Shown in pieces: positions 36,732 through 46,729 of a DNA stretch of 64,000 nucleotides. Source of the DNA: Bombilactobacillus mellis. Its GTDB lineage: Bacteria > Bacillota > Bacilli > Lactobacillales > Lactobacillaceae. Position 1 is the first letter of the stretch, and each line of letters starts with the position of its first letter. Position numbers and translations under genes: made by a program. The notes under the pieces are model-generated. The model was not told the DNA's origin. It made no database searches and was given only the letters and a program-made list of their open reading frames with translations. Location of the stretch: assembly GCF_000967245.1 (NCBI RefSeq), contig NZ_KQ033878.1, forward strand, positions 586,848-650,847, in the 5' to 3' direction.

Positions 36732-38124
36732 TTGTTAATTTCCTTTCAATTATTGCAATAGTACGGGCTAAATTAGTTGGACAATTAATAATTTCTCTAA
36801 AGTCATATTCTTGAGCTAAATTCGCCACTTGCTCGCCCATAACAAAAGCTTGAAGTTGCTGGAGTTGCTGCAGCTGAGAATTATCCAATACCGCGATAAA
36901 ATCTTTTAAACTGGCTCGACTAGGAAACACTATCGCTTGAAAGGTTTGCAAATCATAGAGCAATTTTTTCATCTTTGTTAGCGGCTTTTCTAAGGATAAG
37001 AAGTTTAAAGTATCTGAATGTAGTTCATCAGAACTAATTTCTAAAATTTGAGCGGTATTTATATTGGCATCAGTAGTTATAACTTTATCAACCAAAATGC
37101 CATATTGTTTCAAATGTTGAGCCACCAAGTTACTACGAACCCAAATTTGCTTTCTTGCTAAAATACGCACGTCTAAATTATTTTCTAATAGTAGTTGTGA
37201 AAAATCAGTGAAAGCTATAACACTATCGATTAAAACAACTGCAAATTTATCTAAATTCGGTAGTTTAACTTTTTGTTTAACCTTTATTTGTCGGGGATAA
37301 AAATCAACTGTCGCACCTAAATCCGATAATCTTTGGTATAAAATAGAATGCTTTGAAAAAGGAACTAAAATGTGTTGCTTTTGTAAAGGTAAAATAACAT
37401 TTAATTGTTGAGACATCCTCACAACTTCACCTATCACAATTAAGGCTGGTGAGGAGAGGCCCTTTTGAGCGGCTGCAGTAGTTATTTCTTTTAAATTAGA
37501 AATTACCATTTTTTGACGCCACTGGGTGGCCCACTGAATAATAGCCACTGGCGTATGCGGATTTTTTCCATTAATAATTAAATTGTGACAGATATTAGCT
37601 AAATTAGACATTCCCATTAAAAATACCAAAGTACCTTCTTGATGAGCTATATTATTCCAATTTAAATCCGCTTCTGAATCCCTTCGTTGCCCGGTTATGA
37701 CATGAAAGCTCGATGCTAATCCGCGTTGAGTAATAGGAATTCCTACTGCACTTAAACCAGCTAAAGCACTCGTGAGACCGGGAATTACCTCAAAGGCAAT
37801 TCCTTGAGATTTTAAATAAGCCGCCTCCTCACCACCACGGCCAAAGACATAAGGATCGCCCGCTTTTAAACGCACAACCTGATATCCCATTTTGGCGTAT
37901 TTCACTAATAAATTATTAATGTCTTCTTGATGGTACTTATGATAATGCGGCATTTTCCCAACATTGATCAGCTGAGCCTGCTGTGAAGTTAACAATAATA
38001 AGGAGGGATTCACCAAACGATCATATAAGACAACATCAGCTTGCTTTAAACGCCGTTTCCCGAGCAAAGTTAATAATTCAATATTTCCAGGACCAGCACC
38101 TAAAAGTGTTACTTTACCGGACAT
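36724..38124 (-). CDS. Fused uroporphyrinogen-III methyltransferase/synthase
   Basis: A 466-residue fusion. Residues 1 to about 248 are the SUMT (CobA) domain, with LLGAGPGNIELLTL, LKAGDPYVFGRGG and the GIPITQRG motif. Residues about 255-466 are a HemD-type synthase domain with FPSRASLKDF near its end. It makes uroporphyrinogen III and methylates it twice to precorrin-2. A second, separate HemD lies at 26979, so the synthase step is encoded twice. Lactobacillus cob islands are known to carry this fusion. Confidence 0.9.
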   Translation of the reverse strand: MSGKVTLLGAGPGNIELLTLLGKRRLKQADVVLYDRLVNPSLLLLTSQQAQLINVGKMPHYHKYHQEDINNLLVKYAKMGYQVVRLKAGDPYVFGRGGEEAAYLKSQGIAFEVIPGLTSALAGLSAVGIPITQRGLASSFHVITGQRRDSEADLNWNNIAHQEGTLVFLMGMSNLANICHNLIINGKNPHTPVAIIQWATQWRQKMVISNLKEITTAAAQKGLSSPALIVIGEVVRMSQQLNVILPLQKQHILVPFSKHSILYQRLSDLGATVDFYPRQIKVKQKVKLPNLDKFAVVLIDSVIAFTDFSQLLLENNLDVRILARKQIWVRSNLVAQHLKQYGILVDKVITTDANINTAQILEISSDELHSDTLNFLSLEKPLTKMKKLLYDLQTFQAIVFPSRASLKDFIAVLDNSQLQQLQQLQAFVMGEQVANLAQEYDFREIINCPTNLARTIAIIERKLTNE

Positions 38125-38872
38125 TTTGGGCCTCCAATTTCAATTCCAAATCTTTTAAAGAATTAACTTGTACTGGATAAGAGATGCGTGGACGCCGAAT
38201 AATCAGACAAGGAAGCTTTAAGTTTTGGCAAGCAGATAGTTTTTCTAAAAAGCCTCCTTGGCGACCGCTTTCTTTAGTCACTACCCAAGAAGCATGCGCC
38301 CGTAAGAATAACTCTTCATTTAATCTTTGTGAAAACGGACCTTCTAAAGCATCAATTTGAGCTGCGGTAAAACCGATTTCCGTTAAAGCTAGTAAAACCT
38401 TCACTGTTGGTAAAACTCTGACATGTAACCTTTGGACCCCTAATAAAGTGGCAAAATCTCCTGCAGTTTTGCTGCCAGTAGATAAATAGACTAATCCGGA
38501 ACGATTTTTTAAATAAGAGCAGACAGCAGATACAGAATCAAAGGCTTTCAGGTGACTTTCGTTTTCATACAAAGATTCCCGCTCGAATCTCAGATAGGGA
38601 ATTCCTAATTCAGAAGTCTGGTGAATAGCTAACTGTGAAATTTCACGGGCAAAAGGATGAGTTGCATCTAAAACATAAGTAATCTTATTTTTTTGACAAA
38701 ATTCCTGAAAATTCGTTTCCGTTAAGATCTGTTTTATTACATGTGAACTGTGCTTTTGAGCCACTTTCAATCCATAATCACTTACAACTGATAATAAATA
38801 GCTTAGTCGCTTCTGATTTAATAAATCAGCAATTTTTAAACTTTCTGATGTCCCTCCTAATAGTAAAATCAT
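38114..38872 (-). CDS. cbiJ: Cobalt-precorrin-6A reductase
   Basis: A 252-residue reductase opening with ILLLGGTSESLKIADLL, the CbiJ/CobK nucleotide-binding start, and containing DATHPFAREIS near 70 and SGRQGGFLEKL near 208. It reduces cobalt-precorrin-6A with NAD(P)H. It overlaps cobA-hemD by 11 bases and cbiH by 4. Confidence 0.92.
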   Translation of the reverse strand: MILLLGGTSESLKIADLLNQKRLSYLLSVVSDYGLKVAQKHSSHVIKQILTETNFQEFCQKNKITYVLDATHPFAREISQLAIHQTSELGIPYLRFERESLYENESHLKAFDSVSAVCSYLKNRSGLVYLSTGSKTAGDFATLLGVQRLHVRVLPTVKVLLALTEIGFTAAQIDALEGPFSQRLNEELFLRAHASWVVTKESGRQGGFLEKLSACQNLKLPCLIIRRPRISYPVQVNSLKDLELKLEAQNVR

Positions 38873-39594
38873 AAAACATACCCTCTAGGAGTAATCATTT
38901 CCCCATTTTCAACATAAGTATTTTTATTGCCGATAATAACAATAGATGTCATGTCAATCTGGGTATCATCTAAACTTTTCAGTGTCGTGAGATATTTTTT
39001 CTCCTGCGAGCGCGCAACATCTTTCCCAACACCCACTACGGTTGCAGGTGACTTATATTTTAAAATAATATCTACAGCTTGACGTAAATGATGAGGCCGC
39101 CCTTTACTACGGGGATTATACAGACAGATCACAAAATCGGCTGCTGCCGCGGCGGCTAATCTTTTGGTTATTACCTCCCAAGGAGTCATTAAGTCACTTA
39201 AACTTATATGACAAAAATCATTCATTAAGGGTGCTCCTAAATGTGCCGCTGCAGCAATACTGGCGGTAACTCCCGGAATAACTTGGATATCAATTTTTTG
39301 ATCGGATTTATTAGCCAATTCTAAAACCAGTCCAGCCATCCCGTAAATTCCAGCATCGCCACTGGAAACTATGGCTACATCCTCACCACCGGCAGCAATT
39401 TCTATGGCCTTTTTACAACGTTCAATTTCTCCATGCATTCCTGTAACTACTAAATTCTTATCTTTAATCAGCTCTGAAATTAACTTGGCATAGGTAGCAT
39501 AAGTGACAATAGTGGGTACTTTTTCAATTATTTGTAGAGCTTCTTGTGTCATCAAACTTTCCGCACCAGGACCTAATCCTACAACATATAACAT
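38869..39594 (-). CDS. cbiH: Cobalt-precorrin-3 C17-methyltransferase
   Basis: A 241-residue methylase with VVGLGPGAESLMTQEA, VSSGDAGIYGMAGL and FVICLYNPRSKGRP, the CbiH-specific block. It contracts the ring and methylates C17 together with CbiG action. It sits 12 bases downstream of cbiG. Confidence 0.93.
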   Translation of the reverse strand: MLYVVGLGPGAESLMTQEALQIIEKVPTIVTYATYAKLISELIKDKNLVVTGMHGEIERCKKAIEIAAGGEDVAIVSSGDAGIYGMAGLVLELANKSDQKIDIQVIPGVTASIAAAAHLGAPLMNDFCHISLSDLMTPWEVITKRLAAAAAADFVICLYNPRSKGRPHHLRQAVDIILKYKSPATVVGVGKDVARSQEKKYLTTLKSLDDTQIDMTSIVIIGNKNTYVENGEMITPRGYVL

Positions 39595-39606
39595 TAACTA
39601 CTCCTC

Positions 39607-40668
39607 CTAAATTTTTTTTAGTCTGCCTAAAGCAAAGGTAATATCATTTTTTGTAAATCTGGAAGTAATAGTGCGTTGACCGCTAGCAATATCAGCCGCT
39701 GAGCAGGCGACATTTCCTACTCCAACCGTTTTAAAAACAAAATCAGAAAAAGGATAATATTGGCTCACACGCTGTAATTCAGTAGCTGCATAAAATTTGC
39801 TAGAAATATTTAGTGTTTGAGCCAAATACTGAATTGCCGCTTCATCCTGTTTAATATTTATTGAGGCTAAAGATTTAAACGACAACCAAGCTAAATTATA
39901 TTGACAGCAAAATTCCATAAAAGCCTCTTGAATTGCTTTATTAGTAACATTTTTACGACAACCAATACCTAAAATATTAATCTGAGGGATAATTTGAATA
40001 AAGGGCTCATGTTTTATAGGATACAAACGATCTGAAACGACAACTAATGGGTCTGCGGATAGACTTTTGGTAGGATCATCAATACAAGAAAATCCACGTA
40101 AATTGGAAACATACGGGCGCAAATAATCTTCAATGTATATTAATATAGGTTTTCTTTCTGCAAGCCAGCTATTAAACTGTTTGGTATTAGTCTTAAAATT
40201 GGGATACCAACCATTCACACTCTTAGCCAACATATCTAATGATTGAACATTTTCTGTATCGGTAGCAGTTGTAATTACAGGATCTGAATTTAATAATTGA
40301 CTAATTTTTTTTGTCCAGGCATTAGCTCCACCAACATGTCCAGATAACAAACTAATTATGTGATGTGCTTTTTCATCAAGCACAATAACAGCAGGGTCGC
40401 TCCTTTTATCTTTTATCATTGGTGCAATGGAACGAACGACTATTCCTGTAGCCATAATGCAGATTAGACAATCATTTAATTGAAACTGCTCTTGCATAAC
40501 TTTTTGAAATTGTCCGGGATTAAAAGAATTAACTTTAGAACCGGTAAACTTGGCTGGTAAATATATCTGAACACTATAATTTGAGTCGGAAGCTAATTTA
40601 TCTGCCAATTGTTGGGCGGTTTTTGAACCCTGACTTGTCAATGCAATAATTGCAAACTTTTTATTCAT
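39607..40668 (-). CDS. cbiG: Cobalt-precorrin-5A hydrolase
   Basis: A 353-residue protein. The N-terminal half has IMATGIVVRSIAP and LLSGHVGGANAW; the C-terminal half has NILGIGCRKNVTN and the FKTVGVGNVACSAA motif. CbiG opens the lactone and loses the C2 fragment as acetaldehyde. It abuts cbiF by 3 bases. Confidence 0.92.
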   Translation of the reverse strand: MNKKFAIIALTSQGSKTAQQLADKLASDSNYSVQIYLPAKFTGSKVNSFNPGQFQKVMQEQFQLNDCLICIMATGIVVRSIAPMIKDKRSDPAVIVLDEKAHHIISLLSGHVGGANAWTKKISQLLNSDPVITTATDTENVQSLDMLAKSVNGWYPNFKTNTKQFNSWLAERKPILIYIEDYLRPYVSNLRGFSCIDDPTKSLSADPLVVVSDRLYPIKHEPFIQIIPQINILGIGCRKNVTNKAIQEAFMEFCCQYNLAWLSFKSLASINIKQDEAAIQYLAQTLNISSKFYAATELQRVSQYYPFSDFVFKTVGVGNVACSAADIASGQRTITSRFTKNDITFALGRLKKI

Positions 40669-40671
40669 TAT

Positions 40672-41433
40672 TTATTTACTCTTTTGCCGATACATTGTAC
40701 TAAACGAAGCATCATATAAATGGGAATAATTATAAGCAGCTCCTAAAAATTGTCCCACCATAATTAAAGCTGTTCTAGTGATTCCAGCTTTCTGAACCTT
40801 TTCGGTAATATCTTTAAGAGTCCCCTGAACTACTTTTTCCTCTGGCCAAGTGGCCTTATAAATGACAGCTGCTGGCGTATTTTGGGGATATCCTCCGGCT
40901 ATCAATTGTTCAACTACACTTTGAATACCTTGAACTGAAAGGAAAATAACCATTGATGTTTGATGCTGCGCTAAAGCTGAAAGTGATTCTCTATCTGGAA
41001 CTGGAGTATTCCCGGCCATTCGTGTAATAATTACACTTTGAGCAATTTCCGGGACTGTATATTCAACCCCCATACTCGAAGCAGCCCCTAAAAAAGAACT
41101 CACTCCAGGAATACAATTAAATTTAATATTTCGTTTTTTTAATTCTTCAATCTGTTCGCGAATAGATCCATATATCGAAAAATCACCCGTTTGTAAGCGT
41201 ACAACTTCTTTATCGGCATGAATTGCTTTTTCCATACAATCGATAATTTCTGTTAAAGTCATATGCGCACTATTGTATTTTTGAGCGTCCTTCTTGCAAT
41301 AATCTAAAAGCTCTTGATTAATCAGCGATCCTGCATAAATTACAACATCCGCTGCTTTTAATAATTTATAGCCTTTTAAAGTAATTAAATCAGTAGCCCC
41401 GGGTCCAGCCCCGACAAAATTTACCGTCGTCAT
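40672..41433 (-). CDS. cbiF: Cobalt-precorrin-4 C11-methyltransferase
   Basis: A 253-residue methylase with [36 protein letters not shown] and [15 protein letters not shown], the full CbiF set. It methylates C11. It follows cbiT by 2 bases. Confidence 0.94.
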   Translation of the reverse strand: MTTVNFVGAGPGATDLITLKGYKLLKAADVVIYAGSLINQELLDYCKKDAQKYNSAHMTLTEIIDCMEKAIHADKEVVRLQTGDFSIYGSIREQIEELKKRNIKFNCIPGVSSFLGAASSMGVEYTVPEIAQSVIITRMAGNTPVPDRESLSALAQHQTSMVIFLSVQGIQSVVEQLIAGGYPQNTPAAVIYKATWPEEKVVQGTLKDITEKVQKAGITRTALIMVGQFLGAAYNYSHLYDASFSTMYRQKSK

Positions 41434-41435
41434 TT

Positions 41436-41996
41436 TTATTCTCCTTTAATTGCATTCATAATAATTGTGGGATTATTAGGTTTAAAGTAGTGCCCTTTCC
41501 CTAATTGATGCCATTGAGACACAGCCACTTCAATGATTTCGCTTTTAGTAAATTGGAGTTCAGCTAATATTTTTTGGGCTTTTAAAGCATTTTCTAAAAG
41601 AATAAAATTTAAGACTAAACTGCCAGCACTATTTAAGTGTTCGCTAGCAAACCTCAGAATTGACTCCAGATTACTTCCGCTACCACCCACAAAAATAGCA
41701 TCATAAATTTTATCAGGAATAGCCTCGGGGGCATTGCCAGCAATTAAATCAATATTTTTTATGCAAAATTTGGCCATATTTTGCTTAATAATTTCCAGAC
41801 CTGAAGCATTACGTTCAATGGCCGTTACTTGCAAATCAGGAAAATCATGCGCCGCCTGAATGCTGATACTACCGGTACCAGCTCCAATATCCAAAAACGT
41901 TTTTTTATTTAGCAATTGTAATTTATCGATACTAACAGCTCTTACTTCCGACTTAGTCATTGGCACTTTATTCCGTAAAAAATCTTCATCACGCAT
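41436..41996 (-). CDS. cbiT: Cobalt-precorrin-6B C15-methyltransferase (decarboxylating)
   Basis: A 186-residue class I methyltransferase. It opens with the CbiT lead [12 protein letters not shown], then [16 protein letters not shown] and [13 protein letters not shown]. It methylates C15 and decarboxylates the C12 side chain. It overlaps cbiE by 8 bases; in many bacteria the two are fused as CobL. Confidence 0.93.
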   Translation of the reverse strand: MRDEDFLRNKVPMTKSEVRAVSIDKLQLLNKKTFLDIGAGTGSISIQAAHDFPDLQVTAIERNASGLEIIKQNMAKFCIKNIDLIAGNAPEAIPDKIYDAIFVGGSGSNLESILRFASEHLNSAGSLVLNFILLENALKAQKILAELQFTKSEIIEVAVSQWHQLGKGHYFKPNNPTIIMNAIKGE

Positions 41997-42597
41997 TTGT
42001 AATAATCACCACGTTCATATCAAATTTTCGTTGTAACATATGTTCAGGATTACACTTAATTATTCGTTCATCGGGATAACTAAGATTTTCTCCCACATAA
42101 AGCCAGCGCTTTTGTTTTCTTTTACAAATCTCTGCCGCAATTTCTCGGGGACCAAAATATTGATCCGTAACCATGCCTATCTTTTCATGTTGCAAAACAA
42201 AATCAAAATTGGGTTTGCGGCCATGACTACTCGTCAAATAGCTATTATTCATGGAAATTCCTAATTGATGAAAACAATATTGGATAGAGCTGATCCCCGG
42301 AATAATTTTAACGGGTTGGTTAGTAATATTTGCTTTAATCCAACTTCCAATGCCGTAAAGAAGTGGATCACCTGAAGCTAAAATAACTATTCGTTTTTGC
42401 GAATTATCTAGTAAATAGATTTTTAACTCATTTAAGGCCGGTAGCAACTTGCTCTTATTTTGAATATCCTTATTTAAAGATGCTAATTGTCGTTGAGAGC
42501 CAATAACCACTTGTGCATTCTTTAGATAATTATCAAAATTAACTAAGTGTAAATCTCTGCTGCCAGGTCCAATTCCCAATACAATAATCACTGCCAT
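41989..42597 (-). CDS. cbiE: Cobalt-precorrin-7 C5-methyltransferase
   Basis: A 202-residue methylase with VLGIGPGSRDLHLVN, VILASGDPLLYGIGSW and IPGISSIQYCFHQLG. It methylates C5 and acts with CbiT. It overlaps both cbiD (10 bases) and cbiT, a sign of tight translational coupling. Confidence 0.92.
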   Translation of the reverse strand: MAVIIVLGIGPGSRDLHLVNFDNYLKNAQVVIGSQRQLASLNKDIQNKSKLLPALNELKIYLLDNSQKRIVILASGDPLLYGIGSWIKANITNQPVKIIPGISSIQYCFHQLGISMNNSYLTSSHGRKPNFDFVLQHEKIGMVTDQYFGPREIAAEICKRKQKRWLYVGENLSYPDERIIKCNPEHMLQRKFDMNVVIITNA

Positions 42598-43739
42598 TCT
42601 TCCTTAATCTTTGATAACGGCTTAGTAGCTGCTAAAAAGCCAATACTTTGAGAAAAGATAACCGCTTCTACTTGAACTTTAGGTTTACGATGAGCTAACA
42701 ATTTCTCACAGCGCTGTTTGATTTTATCTACAATTATTTGGTAAACTTTTTGATATCCTGCTTGATTTATGAGATCTACCATAGAAATAGTAGTTAAAGA
42801 ATTATAAATTTTGCGTAAAAAAGCTACCGGAATTCCACCCATCAAAGCTAAATTAGCTACCATAATTTCTGCGCGAGCATCAGCGTCCTTACTATGTGTA
42901 GAAAAAATCCCCGCAGAAACTTTAATTAATTTACCCAAATCACCCACCAACAGTACTTTTTCAAAACCTAAGCGTTGAACTTCTTTCAAAACATAACCGA
43001 CAAAATTACTCATTTGTACTTGTTTTTCCAAGGGTAATCCTAATTTCTGACAGGCAAAATCTTCTCCATAATTACCTGGTGTTAAAATAATTTCCTTATC
43101 TCCTCGCTGACGATGAATATTCATTTCAATAGAAATAGAATTTTTCCAACTAGACTCAGACATTGGTGTAACAATGCCACTAGTTCCTAAAATTGAGATT
43201 CCTCCTACAATTCCTAGTTTGGGATTATAGGTTAATTTAGCAACTTCTTCTCCTGCTGGTGCGGAAATAATAATATCTACACCTAAATTAATTCCCAGTT
43301 CTTGACGAGCTGCTTGTTTAATAACTTTGCGTGGTGTGGGATTAATGGCAGCTGTGCCCGGTTTATTAGCTAAACCTTTTTGAGTAACTCGCCCAATTCC
43401 TCGACCACCATCTAAATGAATTTGGTTATCCTGGCTCCATGTAACATGGGAATAAATCAGTATTCCATCAGTCGCATCTTGATCATCGCCGCCGTCTTTT
43501 TTTACTGCACAGGACGCTGATTGTGAATTAAACTTTAAATCTACAACAGGAAACGTTGCTGCTTGGCCATTAGCTGCCAAAACTGTTATTTGGCTTAAAG
43601 CTTTCTGATTCTTTAAAGCTCGAATCGCTGCTACTGTAGCGGCTGTAGCTGTTGTCCCCGTTGTAAAACCTTTGCGCAACTTACGGCCATTATAGTAAAC
43701 ATAATTTTCTTCTGAACCGATATTATTAGTGGCGACCAT
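42588..43739 (-). CDS. cbiD: Cobalt-precorrin-5B C1-methyltransferase
   Basis: A 383-residue protein with the KLRKGFTTGTTATAA start motif, SCAVKKDGGDDQDATDG and the GTSGIVTPMS block. CbiD methylates C1 using SAM. GTG at 43748, ATG at 43745 and ATG at 43739 are in frame; the last has the AGGTG site at 6 bases and is preferred. It overlaps the cbiC end. Confidence 0.93.
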   Translation of the reverse strand: MVATNNIGSEENYVYYNGRKLRKGFTTGTTATAATVAAIRALKNQKALSQITVLAANGQAATFPVVDLKFNSQSASCAVKKDGGDDQDATDGILIYSHVTWSQDNQIHLDGGRGIGRVTQKGLANKPGTAAINPTPRKVIKQAARQELGINLGVDIIISAPAGEEVAKLTYNPKLGIVGGISILGTSGIVTPMSESSWKNSISIEMNIHRQRGDKEIILTPGNYGEDFACQKLGLPLEKQVQMSNFVGYVLKEVQRLGFEKVLLVGDLGKLIKVSAGIFSTHSKDADARAEIMVANLALMGGIPVAFLRKIYNSLTTISMVDLINQAGYQKVYQIIVDKIKQRCEKLLAHRKPKVQVEAVIFSQSIGFLAATKPLSKIKEEWQ

Positions 43740-44403
43740 ATTCATCACCTAATTCTTGCAAATCAGTGTTGTAAATGATGGCATTTAATAAAGCTGCGGC
43801 CAGATTGCTGCCACCCTTACGCCCTAAAGCCACAATAGCTGGAATATTTGAGTCAAAAAGTGCTTGTTTACTTTCTGCTGCTTCTACAAAACCAACTGGC
43901 ACCCCAATAACTGCCGCAATTTGCAATCTTTTTTGTTGAACCATTTCGATAATTTTATATAAGGCTGTAGGCGCATTGCCGACTATATAGATCTTTTCTT
44001 TAGGGTCATTAGCAGCTACTTCAATAGCAGCCATAGATCGGGTGATCTTGTTTGTTTGCGCTATTTGTCGAACCCGTGAATCATTTATTAAGCAGTGATA
44101 ACCTACTTGTAAAGCATTTAAGCGGCGTTTATTAATGCCTGAGAGTGCCATTGTGGTGTCTGTATAAATAACTCCATGATTAAGCAAAACTTTCTGAATA
44201 ACTTGTAACACGTGATGAGTAAATTTTAAATTATTTAAATAATCAAAGTCTGCCGTAGTATGAATTGCTCGTTTAATAACTGCTTCTTGTAAAGGATCTG
44301 TAAAATGATAATTAGGATCTATACGATCAATTTCTGCTTGAATAAGTTGAAAACTTTTATCTGTAATTTTTGCTGGTACAGTAAGATATTCCTTTTTTTT
44401 CAT
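43726..44403 (-). CDS. cbiC: Cobalt-precorrin-8 methylmutase
   Basis: A 225-residue mutase with the catalytic region RAIHTTADFDY (His for methyl migration), TMALSGINKRRL and VGNAPTALYKI. It moves the methyl group from C11 to C12. ATG at 44403 gives a 4-base overlap with the cbiB stop and is preferred to the ATG at 44418. It abuts cbiD. Confidence 0.93.
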   Translation of the reverse strand: MKKKEYLTVPAKITDKSFQLIQAEIDRIDPNYHFTDPLQEAVIKRAIHTTADFDYLNNLKFTHHVLQVIQKVLLNHGVIYTDTTMALSGINKRRLNALQVGYHCLINDSRVRQIAQTNKITRSMAAIEVAANDPKEKIYIVGNAPTALYKIIEMVQQKRLQIAAVIGVPVGFVEAAESKQALFDSNIPAIVALGRKGGSNLAAALLNAIIYNTDLQELGDEYGRH

Positions 44404-45368
44404 ATAGGCCACTTCCATAAATAAATTAACCTTAAACCCGCTAAAATTATTAGAGCGATAATTGCCGTTACATAAAGCATAGTAATCGTTTTCTTGAGAT
44501 GGTTAACATTAACCATAACTTGAAAATCATCCCCAATATAAGGCTTATTAACTAATTTTCCAAAATAATAATGCGGACCCCCTAGTTGTAAATGCAACAT
44601 TCCCGCAACCACAGCTTCTGGAAAAGCACTATTGGGACTTAAATGTTTCTTACAATCGCGCTTACCAACCAACCAAGCCTCATGGACATCACCTTGTAAG
44701 ATCCAACCACTAATAATTAGCAATAGCCAGGTAATGCGAGCTGGTAAATAATTTACAAGATCATCACATTTGGCAGCAAAGCGGCCAAAATCACGATATT
44801 TTTCATTGTTATAACCTATCATAGAATCTAAAGTATTAATTGATTTATAAATTATTCCCAAAGTGGGTCCTCCCAGCATCAAATAACACAAAGGGGCAAT
44901 AACTCCATCACTAGTATTTTCTGCTACGGTTTCGATTGTTGCTTTTAAGATTTCTTCACGATTAAGATTTTTAGTATCTCGTCCCACAATCATCGCTAAT
45001 TGCTGACGTGCTAAAGCCAAATCTTTTTTTTGCAATAGTTTAATAATCTTTCTAGCTTCAATTGCCAACTGCTGTGTTGAGATACAGGTATAACTAAAAT
45101 AAGTTCCAACTAATAAATAAAGTAACTGGTTAAACCGACAGAGATAAAGGATAAAATATATAATTATTCCCGAAAGTCCTACTGTAATTATCCAAGTCAT
45201 AAGCCCCAACCAACGCTTTTGGTGAGAAGAATAACCAGGATGATTAAATTTATTAGTTAAATAATAAATCAAACGTCCCATTACTTTAACAGGATGAGGC
45301 CAACTATGAGGATCTCCTAGCAGCAGGTCTAACCAAAAACCAGCCACTACCATTATCAAAATCTGCAT
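44400..45368 (-). CDS. cbiB: Adenosylcobinamide-phosphate synthase
   Basis: A 322-residue membrane protein of about five helices with DLLLGDPHSWPHPVKVMG at the start and AENTSDGVIAPLCYLML near 150. CbiB attaches aminopropanol phosphate (made by CobD) to adenosylcobyric acid. It overlaps the cbiA stop by one base (TAATG). Confidence 0.93.
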   Translation of the reverse strand: MQILIMVVAGFWLDLLLGDPHSWPHPVKVMGRLIYYLTNKFNHPGYSSHQKRWLGLMTWIITVGLSGIIIYFILYLCRFNQLLYLLVGTYFSYTCISTQQLAIEARKIIKLLQKKDLALARQQLAMIVGRDTKNLNREEILKATIETVAENTSDGVIAPLCYLMLGGPTLGIIYKSINTLDSMIGYNNEKYRDFGRFAAKCDDLVNYLPARITWLLLIISGWILQGDVHEAWLVGKRDCKKHLSPNSAFPEAVVAGMLHLQLGGPHYYFGKLVNKPYIGDDFQVMVNVNHLKKTITMLYVTAIIALIILAGLRLIYLWKWPI

Positions 45369-46729
45369 TATCCGTGATCTCCTAAACTATTCAAAAAATG
45401 TTGGATAAATTGCTGACTTTGAAAAAAGTGTACATGCAAATAGCTAGCAAATGTTTTTTGTATCTGATAGCCACCCCACCAAGAATTTGTGATATGACCA
45501 TCACGTACTTTGGTCATTTTTAAAACTGGTCGTAACTCCTGATTTTGATAATGAAAGACGGAATGGTGAAATTCATGTCCCACTACGCTTTGTCCTTTTA
45601 AGGCAATTAATGTATCTTGCTGCGCTTGAGCATAACAATAACCAAATCTTTTGAGGCGTGGTGTCATTTCACTATATCCCGGAAAAATACCAACCATGGG
45701 GTAATCCCTTTGTGTTGTTCTCAGAAATCTCCCCAAGTACATTAACCCTCCACATTCAGCATAAATAGGCCGGTTCTGTTGAGAAAAAGCCAAAATTTGT
45801 TGTTTTAAACTTTCGTTACGGGATAATTCTTGAGCAAATTCTTCAGGATATCCTCCACCAAAATATAGAGCATCAACTTTTGGTAGATGTTGATCTTTCA
45901 TTGGACTAAAAGTTATTAATTCTATCCCTACTTTCCGAAGTAATTCCAAATTATCAGCATAATAAAAATTAAAAGCCAGATCTTGGGCAATACCCAACTT
46001 AAAGTGTTTTGTTGGCAACGACATTGTTAATGGAGTCACTTTAGATACAGGTTCAGCTAACTTTAAAAAAAGATTCAAATCTATATACTTTTGAACTAAG
46101 CTTGCCAAATGGTTAATTTTCTGATCAATATCGTCTAATTCATTGTCTGGAATTAAGCCCAATTGCCGTGATGGTAATGCAAGACTTTGATCAAAAGGTA
46201 AATATCCTAAAACTTTTATTGAAGAATAGCGCTCAATAGCACCTTTGACTAACTCATAGTGATTTTGACTCATTATATTATTTAAGATAACACCCTTAAT
46301 CCGCACTTGCGGATCAAAATCTAGATAGCCTTTTATCATTGCGGCCGCTGAAGTTGAAGTGGCTTTGGCATTAATTACTAAAATCACCGGTAAGTCTAAT
46401 TGCTTGGCAATACTTGCGGTTGAATAAGCATCTTTATCAGTTCCCAAGCCATCATATAAACCCATAACTCCTTCAACTAAGGCCAAATCTATTTTCTTAT
46501 TATTTTTAGTAAATAAGTAAGCTAAAATTTTTTTATCCGGAACCAAAAAATTATCAAGATTCCTTGACTGAATGCCAGTAATTCGAGAATGAAATTTAGT
46601 ATCAACGTAATCAGGGCCTACTTTATAAGGCTGTATCCGATATTTTTTACTTAAAGCAGCTAAAATTCCCAAAGTAATCGTTGTCTTACCGGAGCCGCTG
46701 GTTCCACCCGCAATTAATATTTTTTTCAT
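45368..46729 (-). CDS. cbiA: Cobyrinate a,c-diamide synthase
   Basis: A 453-residue glutamine-dependent synthase. The P-loop GGTSGSGKTT is at 8-17 and the glutaminase Cys in AECGGLMYLG near 330. It amidates the a and c side chains of cobyrinate. It overlaps cobD by one base (TAATG). Confidence 0.94.
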   Translation of the reverse strand: MKKILIAGGTSGSGKTTITLGILAALSKKYRIQPYKVGPDYVDTKFHSRITGIQSRNLDNFLVPDKKILAYLFTKNNKKIDLALVEGVMGLYDGLGTDKDAYSTASIAKQLDLPVILVINAKATSTSAAAMIKGYLDFDPQVRIKGVILNNIMSQNHYELVKGAIERYSSIKVLGYLPFDQSLALPSRQLGLIPDNELDDIDQKINHLASLVQKYIDLNLFLKLAEPVSKVTPLTMSLPTKHFKLGIAQDLAFNFYYADNLELLRKVGIELITFSPMKDQHLPKVDALYFGGGYPEEFAQELSRNESLKQQILAFSQQNRPIYAECGGLMYLGRFLRTTQRDYPMVGIFPGYSEMTPRLKRFGYCYAQAQQDTLIALKGQSVVGHEFHHSVFHYQNQELRPVLKMTKVRDGHITNSWWGGYQIQKTFASYLHVHFFQSQQFIQHFLNSLGDHG

